The notes: generated from the sequence alone by a model not told the origin. Counted from the stretch's first letter, positions 9,242-17,658 are shown. The stretch: DNA of 64,000 nucleotides from an uncultured Bacteroides sp. (GCF_905207245.1 NZ_CAJLKP010000018.1:1-64000); one strand, 5' to 3'. Made by a program: numbers and translations.

Positions 9242-9278
9242 TGCAGTAACAAAAATAAGTAATTAAAAACACGATATC

Positions 9279-10088
9279 ATGGGAATTATCAATCAAGGCA
9301 TTCTCGGAGGTTTCTCCGGTAAAGTGGGACCGATAGTAGGGTTCCGCTGGAAATCAAACTACTATATACGTGCCCGCGCCGCCAAAGTCAGCAATCCGCG
9401 CACACCCCGGCAACAGGAACAACGGGGTAAATTTGCCACGGCATTCAGCTTCCTGAAGACCATAAAGCCTTTCATTCGCATTGGATATAAAGAGTTTACG
9501 CAAGATAAATCTGCATTCAACGCCGCCATGTCCTACACGCTGAAAAGAGCTATGACGGGTAGCGGGAAAGATATCACGATTGACTTTAACCGGGCGCTGG
9601 TATCTATGGGAACGCTAATGCCCGTATTTGAAGGTACAGCTATACAAGATGAAAATAAAATGAACTTCAACTGGCACAACAACTCTGGTATGGGAAATGC
9701 GGAAAACACAGATATAGCCATGCTGCTGGTATACAACAAAGACAAGGAAATGGCTGTCTATGACACAGAAGCCGCTTTGCGCTCCGACACTCATGCTGAA
9801 TTGCCCCTTCCGGATGACTGGCAGGGCGATGAACTGGTAGCCTATCTCAGCTTTTGCAGTGCTGACGGAAGTTGTGTAGCCAATAGCGTACGACTATCCG
9901 TAACAACCGTCCAAACTACCCCGCATGTACCCCAGTCAGAGGATTCCGCCTTATGGACTCTTTCAGATGGAATTTCGTTTTATCCAAAACTTAAACAACC
10001 GGTCGTTGATGACATAGCCATCCAGAGTCTTACTAACCACCCCCTTACCGGAAAGTCCTTTCAGAGCAGACTGTACGGAACTGGGTGA
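9279..10088 (+). CDS. DUF6266 family protein, copy 1, with C-terminal read-through tail
   Basis: 269 residues, no signal peptide. The N-terminus (MGIINQGILGGFSGKVG, then VGFRWKSNYYIRAR, NPRTPRQQEQRGKF and FNAAMSYTLKRAM) matches the second copy at 39959-40594 throughout. That copy ends at the equivalent of residue about 208; here the frame runs about 60 residues further and its last 126 nt overlap the 3' end of the convergent ATPase gene. The tail has no counterpart in the paralogue, so loss of an earlier stop is the simplest explanation. Function of the family is unknown; the Gly-rich, Arg/Gln-rich start is its hallmark. It has its own promoter and stands alone. Confidence 0.8.
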   Translation: MGIINQGILGGFSGKVGPIVGFRWKSNYYIRARAAKVSNPRTPRQQEQRGKFATAFSFLKTIKPFIRIGYKEFTQDKSAFNAAMSYTLKRAMTGSGKDITIDFNRALVSMGTLMPVFEGTAIQDENKMNFNWHNNSGMGNAENTDIAMLLVYNKDKEMAVYDTEAALRSDTHAELPLPDDWQGDELVAYLSFCSADGSCVANSVRLSVTTVQTTPHVPQSEDSALWTLSDGISFYPKLKQPVVDDIAIQSLTNHPLTGKSFQSRLYGTG

Positions 10089-11102
10089 TTTCAGATGATA
10101 TCTTCGCACAAACTCACCGGAAGTCACATTGGCAGCTATATTTTCAGCAGCTATTGCACGGAGTATCTCACGTTGACGCTCCGTCAGGTCGGCAAAGATG
10201 GACTGATAAATGAAATTTTGTTTTCGGATAAGGGAAGTTAAAGCCATTTCGAAATAATACGGTGTGGCAGTTTCTCCTTTCTCCGTCAGCAAGAATACCT
10301 CATTCATCAGCATCTGCAGATAAAGAGTAATCCCTTCAAATTTTTGATAAGCCACTTCCACTAAAGCGGCATCTATGGCTTTGCCATGCTCACGAAAATG
10401 CATCTGCACAAATTCGATATACTTATCCGAAGGTATGCTTTCAAGATGCAAAGTAAAGGTACTTTGATAAAAGGGACGGTTCTCACTATTGAACATATCC
10501 ACCAACAAACTGGGTTCGCTACCGGCAAAAATGAAACGGGCGTTCGGACAATGCTGTATCTGCGTGCGCAGCAAAGCTTCCATATTCTTTTCAGTATAAT
10601 GGCTTATTTGCTGAAATTCATCAAACGCAACAATGCAGGGTTTATCGGCAGTATTCAGATACGCAAAGATTTCATCCAGAGTGGCATCCACAGAGGACAC
10701 GTTTCCTAAACCAATTTCTAACGTGGGTTCACCGGTTAAAGCATCTATTTTCACAGCAGGACGCAAGGAAGTTATGGTTTGCAGAAAACGATCCAGAAAC
10801 TTCCTGCCACGTGGTTTCAACTGGTCGATTATAGCACTGCCGAAAGCATATACAAATTCACGGATAGAAGCCGTTGCAAAGATATCGACAAAGAAAACAT
10901 TATAATTTTTACTGATTTCCTCTTGGTGAAAAGTATGTAGAATTAATCCGGTCTTTCCCATACGCCGTTGTGCAATCAATACCACATTGCGCCCATTTGT
11001 CAAATCACGAATCAGTTCGTTAGTTTCTCTTTCGCGGTCACAAAAGTAATGGCTACCGGCATAGGTGCCTATTATAAAAGGATTTGTTTGCACAGTCTTC
11101 AT
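9963..11102 (-). CDS. AAA ATPase of the archaeal ATPase_2 type, copy 1
   Basis: 379 residues, cytosolic. It opens NPFIIGTYAGSHYFCDRERET, followed by Walker A (AQRRMGKTGLI, Lys near 50), Walker B and sensor region (CIVAFDEFQQISHY), arginine-containing GSEPSLL, then a C-terminal winged-helix domain (LTERQREILRAIA to SSVQSALKGLSGKGVVSK) ending in DRLFKFWIKR. This is the STAND-like ATPase family common as expanded paralogues in Bacteroidetes; partners and role are unknown. A paralogue with the same domain order lies at 12329-13465 on the other strand. Its 3' end overlaps the DUF6266 frame, and a palindrome covers its promoter. Confidence 0.85.
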   Translation of the reverse strand: MKTVQTNPFIIGTYAGSHYFCDRERETNELIRDLTNGRNVVLIAQRRMGKTGLILHTFHQEEISKNYNVFFVDIFATASIREFVYAFGSAIIDQLKPRGRKFLDRFLQTITSLRPAVKIDALTGEPTLEIGLGNVSSVDATLDEIFAYLNTADKPCIVAFDEFQQISHYTEKNMEALLRTQIQHCPNARFIFAGSEPSLLVDMFNSENRPFYQSTFTLHLESIPSDKYIEFVQMHFREHGKAIDAALVEVAYQKFEGITLYLQMLMNEVFLLTEKGETATPYYFEMALTSLIRKQNFIYQSIFADLTERQREILRAIAAENIAANVTSGEFVRRYHLKSPSSVQSALKGLSGKGVVSKTLDGYVINDRLFKFWIKRNSI

Positions 11103-11124
11103 GATTATTCAATTTTAGATTATT

Positions 11125-11162
11125 GCAAATATAATAATTATTATTATGATAATCATAATAAT
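11125..11162 (-). promoter_or_regulatory. Promoter with overlapping 23-bp palindrome for ATPase copy 1
   Basis: On the minus strand 11125-11132 reads TATATTTG (TAnnTTTG). Immediately upstream, 11140-11150 (ATTATTATGAT) and 11152-11162 (ATCATAATAAT) are perfect 11-bp inverted arms around one base. The palindrome covers the region where the -33 element would lie, which is a usual place for a repressor or autoregulatory operator. Confidence 0.5.
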
Positions 11163-11280
11163 TCATCTTGAAACATTCCTAAGCAGATAAAGTTACTACA
11201 TAGTTTCTTTTTGGCGATACGCGGATAATAAAGGCATATTTCCAGTATTAAAACAGCAGGTACAAACAAAATATCTTCCG

Positions 11281-11288
11281 TATCTTTG
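11281..11288 (+). promoter_or_regulatory. Promoter -7 element (TATCTTTG) for the phosphodiesterase gene
   Basis: TATCTTTG followed by C matches TAnnTTTG; transcription would start near 11296, about 22 nt before the ATG at 11318. Confidence 0.6.
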
Positions 11289-11317
11289 CTTGCAGTTAAC
11301 ATAAAAAACAGAAGAAC

Positions 11318-12223
11318 ATGAAGAAATTTACAATCACATTCGCACTCTCTATCCTTGCAGTGCTACTTGCTGCAACTCCTTGCAGCGCCAAAGGGAAAGC
11401 AAAACATGTCGTATTAATCGGATTAGATGGCTGGGGCGCCTATAGCGTTCCCAAAGCAGATATACCTACTATCAAGCAATTCATGGCAGACGGAGCCTAC
11501 ACGCTTGAAAAACGTTCGGCCCTCCCCTCTTCCAGTGCCATCAACTGGGCTTCCATGTTCATGGGTGCCGGACCAGAACTGCACGGATACACGCAATGGG
11601 GATCCAAAACTCCTGAACTGCCCTCGCGCGTACTCAATGAACATGGCATTTTCCCAACTGTCTTCCAGCTACTGCGCGATGCACAGCCGGAAGCTGAAAT
11701 CGGCTGCCTGTATGAATGGGACGGCATCAAATATCTTGTGGATACCCTTGCTTTGAGCCATTACGCACAAGCTCCCGACTACAACAAACATCCCGAAGCC
11801 CTGTGCACAATGGCAGAAACATATATCAAAGAAAAAAGGCCGACTCTGCTCGCCGTCTGTTTCGATAATCCCGACCACGTAGGACACCAGGCGGGACATG
11901 ACACTCCCGAATATTATGCAAAGCTGAAAGAACTGGATGCCTATGTAGCCCGCATCGTCCAAGCCGTTAAAGATGCCGGCATACTGAAAGAAACTATCTT
12001 CATCATCACTGCCGATCACGGAGGTATCGAAAAAGGCCATGGCGGTAAAACCATGAATGAGATGCAAACTCCTTTCATCATTTCCGGTAAAAATGTAAAG
12101 AAGAGCGGCGAATTCCATGAAAGCATGATGCAATATGATGTTGCTTCCACCATAGCTTATATCTTTGGATTAAAGCAACCGCAGGTTTGGATAGGTCGTC
12201 CGATGAAGCAGGTGTTCAAGTAA
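11318..12223 (+). CDS. Secreted alkaline phosphatase-superfamily phosphodiesterase
   Basis: 301 residues with a signal peptide (MKKFTITFALSILAVLLAATPCSA). The type I phosphodiesterase/nucleotide pyrophosphatase fold is evident: metal-binding VVLIGLDGWG (Asp in LDG), nucleophile region LPSSSAINWASMFMG (a serine takes the place of the usual threonine), DNPDHVGHQAG, and the C-terminal metal site FIITADHGGIEKGHGG. The enzyme hydrolyses phosphomonoesters or diesters in the periplasm; the substrate cannot be read from the sequence. It lies between two paralogous ATPase genes, codirectional with the second, from which it is separated by a perfect palindrome. Confidence 0.9.
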   Translation: MKKFTITFALSILAVLLAATPCSAKGKAKHVVLIGLDGWGAYSVPKADIPTIKQFMADGAYTLEKRSALPSSSAINWASMFMGAGPELHGYTQWGSKTPELPSRVLNEHGIFPTVFQLLRDAQPEAEIGCLYEWDGIKYLVDTLALSHYAQAPDYNKHPEALCTMAETYIKEKRPTLLAVCFDNPDHVGHQAGHDTPEYYAKLKELDAYVARIVQAVKDAGILKETIFIITADHGGIEKGHGGKTMNEMQTPFIISGKNVKKSGEFHESMMQYDVASTIAYIFGLKQPQVWIGRPMKQVFK

Positions 12224-12264
12224 GAAGTATAATTCATATCCAAACATTTGCAAATGTCAAAAGT

Positions 12265-12313
12265 TATAGCGTAATTTGTGTAGCACTTTTTGTGCTACAC
12301 AAATTACGCTATA
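12265..12313. repeat. Perfect 22-bp inverted repeat with T5 loop
   Basis: Arms 12265-12286 and 12292-12313 are fully complementary (left arm starts TATAGCGTAATTTG) and enclose TTTTT. The hairpin starts about 40 nt after the phosphodiesterase stop and ends 15 nt before the ATPase ATG at 12329. No T-run follows on either strand, so it is not a simple terminator; it could insulate the two genes, bind a regulator or sequester the downstream start region. Confidence 0.8.
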
Positions 12314-12328
12314 CATAAATATTTGCTT

Positions 12329-13465
12329 ATGAACAGATTGACTAACCCTTTCCTAGTTTACGGCTACGCCGGGCCTGATTATTTCTGCGACCGGAAAGAG
12401 GATACACAGAAACTGATTTCTGCCTTGCAGAACGGACGCAACATCACCCTGATGAGCCCCCGCCGTATGGGAAAAACCGGACTGATAAAAAATGTTTTTT
12501 ATCAGATTCAACAAGAAAAGCCAGAAGCCGCCTGTTTTTATATGGATATATTTTCCACCACCTGCCTGAATGATTTTATCATTCTCTTCGGGCAAACAGT
12601 TATCGGCAAGCTGGATACCCTCTCTCAAAAAGCATTTACCACACTCACCGGTTTTTTCAGAAGTTGCCACATTGTGTTTTCTTCCGACCCGCTGAATGGG
12701 ACTCCGCAAGCTACACTTGATTTTCATCCTTCACAGGCACAAGCTACCCTGAAAGAGATATTCGAATATCTGGAACACTCCGGCAAAGAGTGCTATATAG
12801 CAATCGATGAATTCCAGCAAATCACTGAATACCCGGAAAAAGGCGTGGAAGGATTACTGCGCTCTTATATCCAGTTCCTGCCACATATACATTTCATCTT
12901 TTCCGGCAGTAAACAGCATCTTATGAACGAAATATTCACTTCGGCCAAGCGTCCCTTTTACCGGAGTACGGAAAAGATGACTTTGCAACCCATACCGGAA
13001 AACGAATATTTTCTCTTTGCCCGCGATTGGATGGACAGGGGAGGAAAGCAATTGGACAAAGTGCAGTTCCAACAGATTTATCAACGTTTCGGAGGACATA
13101 CATGGTATCTGCAATATATCCTGAATCGGCTTTACGAACAGCCACAACCGGTAATAGACGAGAAACGGATTGACATCTGCCTTGCAGATATCATTCAATC
13201 GGAAATAGACTCTTATCAACAATTATATGGAATGTTGACTGAAAATCAATCCATCTTGCTGCGTGCCATTGCACGCGAAGGGGAGGTTGCAGCCATCAAC
13301 AGCGCAGCCTTCATTAAGAAATACGGCTTAAAGGGTAGCAGTAGCATCAATACAGCCCTCAAAACATTAATGAATAAAGAGTACGTCTTTAAATCCGATA
13401 AAGGCTATTGTGTTTACGACCGTTTCATGAAACTATGGTTGCAAACATTGCCTTATGCCAAATAA
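12329..13465 (+). CDS. AAA ATPase of the archaeal ATPase_2 type, copy 2
   Basis: 378 residues from MNRLTNPFLVYGYAG; an upstream in-frame extension would begin inside the palindrome loop and is rejected. Walker A is SPRRMGKTGLI, Walker B CYIAIDEFQQITEY, followed by FIFSGSKQHLM and a C-terminal winged helix (LTENQSILLRAIAREG to YDRFMKLWLQ). It matches the copy at 9963-11102 along its length, so the two arose by duplication and diverged. It probably works as a nucleotide-driven regulatory switch, but target and partner are unknown. The M16 peptidase gene is convergent, with stops 5 nt apart. Confidence 0.85.
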   Translation: MNRLTNPFLVYGYAGPDYFCDRKEDTQKLISALQNGRNITLMSPRRMGKTGLIKNVFYQIQQEKPEAACFYMDIFSTTCLNDFIILFGQTVIGKLDTLSQKAFTTLTGFFRSCHIVFSSDPLNGTPQATLDFHPSQAQATLKEIFEYLEHSGKECYIAIDEFQQITEYPEKGVEGLLRSYIQFLPHIHFIFSGSKQHLMNEIFTSAKRPFYRSTEKMTLQPIPENEYFLFARDWMDRGGKQLDKVQFQQIYQRFGGHTWYLQYILNRLYEQPQPVIDEKRIDICLADIIQSEIDSYQQLYGMLTENQSILLRAIAREGEVAAINSAAFIKKYGLKGSSSINTALKTLMNKEYVFKSDKGYCVYDRFMKLWLQTLPYAK

Positions 13466-13469
13466 TCTG

Positions 13470-14717
13470 TCAGCGATAGATAAGCGTCGACAAATAGTCT
13501 TCCGCAAACATCTCATTCGCTACTTCCCATAAAATCTCCGGAGTGAGTTGCTCAATACGTCGGTAAACCGCTTCGGAGCTTTCATATTTGTTGTAGTGCA
13601 GAAAAGTCTTCGCCATGCCAAGGGCATTGTTCTCGTTGTTATCCGAAGCTACACCTATCTGACCTATCAACTGCTTCTTTGCGGCAGCAAGCTGCTGGGG
13701 AGTCATTTTGACATCGCGCATTTGCTTCAATTCTTTCATCACCAGGCGCGTGCAGGTATCCACATCTTCAGGGTCACAACCAAAATAAGTGCAAAAAACG
13801 CCTGTATCGGTATAAGAGGTCAGATTGGACTCCACATTATAAACAAGACCACGACGCTCACGCAGAGAGACGTTCAGACGGCTATTCATGCCCGGACCGC
13901 CAAGAATATTGTTCAGCAGATAAAGAGCAGTGCGCTTATCATCATAAGCATTGTAGCCGCGACTGCCTATCATGACGTGGGCCTGGTGGGTGTCCTTATG
14001 TATAACGAGGCGTTCCGGAGTATAAAGAGGAGGCGGAGTACGACGGTTATCCACCGTCACCGCAGGCACATCAGCCAGGAGTTTCTCCGCCCAACGTACA
14101 ATTTGCTTAAAATCCATATTTCCCCAAACAAAGAAAACCATATTTTCGGGATGGTAAAAACGCGAAGTAAAAGCCGCCGCATCTTCACTGCGGAAAGTTT
14201 TCAATAGTTCAGGATTACCCAGGATGTTGCGTCCCAACGGATGCCCACGGAAAATCAAGTCTTCGAAATCATCGAAAATAAGCTCGGAAGGCGTATCCTC
14301 ATAAGACTGGATTTCATCTATAATCACTTCCGTTTCTTTTTCAATTTCACGCTGAGGGAAAGTAGAGTGAAATACAATATCCGTCAGTAATTCGAATGCT
14401 CTGCCAAAGTGTTCGGTCAGGAAAGCAGAATAAATCACCGTTTCCTCCTTATTGGTATATGCATTCAGGTCGCCCCCCACATTTTCCATGCGATTGAGTA
14501 TATGCCAGGCTTTCCGCTTTTGCGTACCTTTAAAGATGAGATGCTCCACGAAGTGCGCCATGCCTTGTTCGTTTTCAAGCTCATCGCGCGTTCCGGCATC
14601 GACAGCAAAACCACAATAAGCCACATTGGAGAGCGATGGCTGGTGAATAATGCGCAGGCCATTGGCAAGCGTATATTGATTATGTTCCGGCAAGGGGAAA
14701 AGTGCTAACTTCTTCAT
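13470..14717 (-). CDS. M16 family zinc peptidase (insulinase/processing-peptidase type)
   Basis: 415 residues from MKKLALFPLPEHNQYTLANG; an earlier in-frame ATG at 14747 lies upstream of the predicted transcription start and is excluded. The inverted zinc motif HFVEH (His55, Glu58, His59) is followed about 70 residues on by the third ligand in the TNKEETVIYSAF region, and the C-terminal half is the second M16 domain (SRLNVSLRERRGLVYNVESNL). No signal peptide, so cytoplasmic; single-unit M16 enzymes of this size act as dimers and degrade peptides. Monocistronic, with a strong consensus promoter. Confidence 0.93.
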   Translation of the reverse strand: MKKLALFPLPEHNQYTLANGLRIIHQPSLSNVAYCGFAVDAGTRDELENEQGMAHFVEHLIFKGTQKRKAWHILNRMENVGGDLNAYTNKEETVIYSAFLTEHFGRAFELLTDIVFHSTFPQREIEKETEVIIDEIQSYEDTPSELIFDDFEDLIFRGHPLGRNILGNPELLKTFRSEDAAAFTSRFYHPENMVFFVWGNMDFKQIVRWAEKLLADVPAVTVDNRRTPPPLYTPERLVIHKDTHQAHVMIGSRGYNAYDDKRTALYLLNNILGGPGMNSRLNVSLRERRGLVYNVESNLTSYTDTGVFCTYFGCDPEDVDTCTRLVMKELKQMRDVKMTPQQLAAAKKQLIGQIGVASDNNENNALGMAKTFLHYNKYESSEAVYRRIEQLTPEILWEVANEMFAEDYLSTLIYR

Positions 14718-14742
14718 TCTGACGTTTGAAACTGATTGAGGG

Positions 14743-14818
14743 CGCAAAGATAGTGCAAACTGAAATCAGTACAAAACAAGCTTGCCTGTTTTTATTGAGG
14801 AGGTGCCGCCTATCTTCG
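14743..14818 (-). promoter_or_regulatory. Consensus promoter and dispersed promoter-type element upstream of M16 gene
   Basis: On the minus strand TTTG (14772-14775), a 19-nt spacer and TATCTTTG (14745-14752) form a full Bacteroidetes promoter. The sequence up to 14818 resembles the regions upstream of dps and ahpC: the stretch TGATTTCAGTTTGCACT just before the -7 box differs from the dps copy at one base, and blocks like GCAAGCTTG and GGCACCTC recur at similar places. Confidence 0.7.
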
Positions 14819-14894
14819 CAAAGCAAAAATACAATAAAACTTATTGCCATTTATGGAAAATTGCAGATATTTGCATTTCAAAGTTAACGAGGGC

Positions 14895-14946
14895 ACAAGT
14901 TGACAAGGCGGCAAAGCTATGCCGCGTGTTCCCCTTGTTAACTTGT
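14895..14946. repeat. Nested inverted repeat (ACAAGTTGACAAGG type) upstream of SIS isomerase
   Basis: Outer arms 14895-14908 and 14933-14946 match at 13 of 14 positions (one G-T wobble); an inner stem CGGCA/TGCCG (14909-14913, 14920-14924) stacks inside. The motif family recurs in the long inverted repeat at 47534-47714. It ends about 20 nt before the isomerase ATG. Confidence 0.6.
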
Positions 14947-14966
14947 TAACTAAATATCAGGAAATA

Positions 14967-15572
14967 ATGATTGAATCCATTCAAGAGCTTCTGCAGAAAG
15001 AGGCACAAGCCGTACTGAACATTCCTGTGACAGACGCTTACGAGCGTGCGGTAGAACTTATCGTAGAACAGGTTCACCGGCGGAAAGGCAAACTGGTGAC
15101 CTCAGGCATGGGAAAAGCAGGGCAAATTGCCATGAACATTGCCACAACGTTTTGTTCCACCGGCATCCCCTCCGTATTTCTGCATCCCAGTGAAGCACAA
15201 CACGGCGACTTGGGCATCTTGCAGGAGAACGACCTGCTGTTGCTGATTTCCAATTCCGGCAAAACACGTGAGATTGTAGAACTCACACAATTGGCTCATA
15301 ATCTGAACCCGGACCTCAAATTTATTGTTATCACCGGCAACCCGGACAGTCCGTTGGCCCATGAGTCTGATGTATGTCTCAGCACCGGAAAGCCGAAGGA
15401 AGTCTGCTCCCTGGGCATGACTCCGACCACCTCCACCACTGTGATGACCGTTATCGGCGATATTCTCGTGGTACAGGTGATGCAACAAACAGGATTTACT
15501 ATTGGAGACTACTCCAAGCGCCACCACGGCGGTTATCTGGGTGAAAAATCAAGAAAATTATGCGAAAAGTAA
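14967..15572 (+). CDS. SIS-domain sugar-phosphate isomerase (KdsD/GutQ-like, no CBS domains)
   Basis: 201 residues from MIESIQELLQKEAQAV; upstream in-frame codons run through the hairpin and are not used. One SIS domain: VTSGMGKAGQIAMNIA, PSEAQHGDLG, LLLISNSGKTREI and LGMTPTTSTTVMTVIGD match arabinose-5-phosphate isomerases, which make the precursor of Kdo. The tandem CBS domains of E. coli KdsD are absent, so length is about 200 instead of about 325. Its last 13 nt overlap the PfkB kinase start, implying translational coupling. It may be the cell's Kdo isomerase or a partner of the kinase in another sugar pathway. Confidence 0.88.
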   Translation: MIESIQELLQKEAQAVLNIPVTDAYERAVELIVEQVHRRKGKLVTSGMGKAGQIAMNIATTFCSTGIPSVFLHPSEAQHGDLGILQENDLLLLISNSGKTREIVELTQLAHNLNPDLKFIVITGNPDSPLAHESDVCLSTGKPKEVCSLGMTPTTSTTVMTVIGDILVVQVMQQTGFTIGDYSKRHHGGYLGEKSRKLCEK

Positions 15573-16489
15573 TCGGTATAGGAGAAACTATCCTCGACAT
15601 CATTTTCCGCAACGGACAGCCTACGGCTGCCGTACCGGGCGGTTCAGTATTCAACGGCATCGTGTCACTGGCACGGGCAGGCGTTCCCGTCAGCTTCATC
15701 AGCGAGACAGGAAACGACCGGGTGGGCAACACTATCCTGCAATCCATGCGGGATAGCGGAATGTCTACCGATTATGTGAATGTGTTTCCCGATGGTAAAT
15801 CACCCGTATCGCTAGCCTACCTGAACGAACAGGGTGATGCGGAATACATCTTCTATAAAGACTATCCCAAACAACGGCTGGATGTAGTCTTTCCTAAACT
15901 GGAAGAAGATGACATTGTAGTTTTCGGTTCGTATTTCGCCCTGAATCCAGTGCTGCGCGACAAGGTGCTGGACTTACTGGAGCAGGCTCGCGATAAAAAA
16001 GCGATTGTCTACTACGACCCCAATTTCCGGTCTTCACACAAAGACGAAGCGCTGAAACTGGCTTCTACCATTATCGAAAACCTGGAATATGCCGATATTG
16101 TACGAGGCTCTATTGAAGACTTCTTCTATATGTATAACCAACGGGAGGTGGACAAGATATATAAAGACAAAATTCACTTCTATTGCCCCAACTTCCTTTG
16201 TACCGCCGGAGCCGAAGAAATCTCCCTGCGCACAAATGGCATTAGCAAGAACTACTCCATTCCCCCGTTGGATGCTGTCAGCACCATCGGCGCGGGCGAC
16301 AACTTCAATGCCGGTATCATCTACGGCCTGTTGAAGTATGGCGTGCGGCATCGCGACCTGGGACAGATAAGCGAAGCAACCTGGGATAAGATTATCCATT
16401 GCGGTACCGAGTTTGCGGCAGACGTATGCCGTAGTTTCAACAACTCCATATCAGTTGAATTTGCCCGGCAGTTGCCTCCCGTTAACTAA
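15560..16489 (+). CDS. PfkB family carbohydrate kinase
   Basis: 309 residues. Ribokinase-fold landmarks: GIGETILDIIF, GGSVFNGIVSLARAG, SFISETGNDRVG, the anion-hole and catalytic-base region STIGAGDNFNAGIIYG (Asp of GAGD). It transfers phosphate from ATP to a sugar or sugar phosphate; fructokinase-like members are nearest in feel, but the substrate cannot be fixed. The start overlaps the upstream SIS isomerase by 13 nt, so isomerase and kinase are made together and may act in sequence. Confidence 0.9.
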   Translation: MRKVIGIGETILDIIFRNGQPTAAVPGGSVFNGIVSLARAGVPVSFISETGNDRVGNTILQSMRDSGMSTDYVNVFPDGKSPVSLAYLNEQGDAEYIFYKDYPKQRLDVVFPKLEEDDIVVFGSYFALNPVLRDKVLDLLEQARDKKAIVYYDPNFRSSHKDEALKLASTIIENLEYADIVRGSIEDFFYMYNQREVDKIYKDKIHFYCPNFLCTAGAEEISLRTNGISKNYSIPPLDAVSTIGAGDNFNAGIIYGLLKYGVRHRDLGQISEATWDKIIHCGTEFAADVCRSFNNSISVEFARQLPPVN

Positions 16490-16590
16490 ATCCCCGTTAA
16501 AGGAGAAAAAACTCTGTGAAACTCTGCGCCCCGGAGTAACAAAAGTCATCAGAATACATATCTTTGCAGTAACGCTCAGACAATCAAACT

Positions 16591-17658
16591 ATGTATAAAA
16601 ATCTGTTGAATTTGCTTACGTGTGTGTTGCTGCTACCGGCTTGTAGTGGTACTGTCCCTCATATTTCCGTTGTTTGCGAGGAAAATAATGTCGGAAACAG
16701 TATCGTCAAATGGGAAATAGCCCCCCTCATCAAGGGAAATGTGAAGGTATATGCTTCGACCGACCCGAACAATATTCCCGAGGACTCCCCTGTGGCTATG
16801 GCAAACATCACCGACCAGCGAATGACAATTGTTACAACAGACCCTGCCAAACGCTATTATTACACTCTCGTATTCAATGATAAATATCGCGTGAGGATTG
16901 CTACCCGCAATGTCAATATCCCTGGCATACAGAACTTCCGAGACTTGGGTGGCTATCCCTCCTATCCCACCAAGAAACGGATGCGTTGGGGCATGCTCTA
17001 CCGCTCGGCGCAGATAGACAGTCTGGAATGCTACTCACGCAGAGAATTGAAGAATATAGGCATAAAGACAATCATCGACCTCCGGTCAGAATCGGAGTTG
17101 AATGGTCATACTCCGCTACAACCGGGATTTAACGTGGTGCATATCCCCATAAAAACAGGAGATATGGAAGACATACTGAAAGGTATTCAGCAACAAAAAA
17201 TAAAGAGTGATACCGTCTATCGCATGGTGGAACGGATGAACCGCGAATTAGTGATGAATTATCATAAAGAGTATCGCCAGATATTCGATATTCTGCTGGA
17301 TAGTGCCAATTATCCTGTCGTTATTCATTGTTCATCCGGTAAGGGGCGCACAGGCGTCGCTTCGGCACTGATACTCGCCTCCCTGCGTGTGAACAGCGAC
17401 ATCATTATGGAAGATTACCGCCTCAGCAACGATTACTTCAACATTCCCAGCGCCTCCAGCTATGCCTACAACCTGCCTGCACGCTCGCAAGAGGCTATCA
17501 CCACCATCTATTCGGCCCGGGAAGACTTCCTGAACGCTGCTAAAGAGGAAATAGAGCGAAGATACGGCGATGTGGACACTTATCTGCAAAGAGCCATCGG
17601 CCTCAGCAAAGAGGAAATCAAGAAACTACAAAAGATTTTATTAGTGAATAATGATTAG
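16591..17658 (+). CDS. Tyrosine-phosphatase-family (Y_phosphatase3) lipoprotein
   Basis: 355 residues with a lipoprotein signal (MYKNLLNLLTCVLLLPAC, Cys18). Residues about 30-105 form an Ig-like beta domain; from NIPGIQNFRDLGGYPS the protein-tyrosine-phosphatase fold follows, with the P-loop VIHCSSGKGRTGVAS (CX5R; Cys nucleophile, Arg present). The family acts on phosphotyrosine, phosphoserine or phosphoinositide-like esters; in this position it would work in the periplasm or at the surface. The N-terminal FRDLGG motif is diagnostic of the group. A large inverted repeat follows the stop. Confidence 0.9.
   Translation: MYKNLLNLLTCVLLLPACSGTVPHISVVCEENNVGNSIVKWEIAPLIKGNVKVYASTDPNNIPEDSPVAMANITDQRMTIVTTDPAKRYYYTLVFNDKYRVRIATRNVNIPGIQNFRDLGGYPSYPTKKRMRWGMLYRSAQIDSLECYSRRELKNIGIKTIIDLRSESELNGHTPLQPGFNVVHIPIKTGDMEDILKGIQQQKIKSDTVYRMVERMNRELVMNYHKEYRQIFDILLDSANYPVVIHCSSGKGRTGVASALILASLRVNSDIIMEDYRLSNDYFNIPSASSYAYNLPARSQEAITTIYSAREDFLNAAKEEIERRYGDVDTYLQRAIGLSKEEIKKLQKILLVNND

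Noticed and set aside
14718..14747. Longer N-terminus for the M16 peptidase
   Set aside because: The extra codons overlap the predicted promoter and start of transcription.
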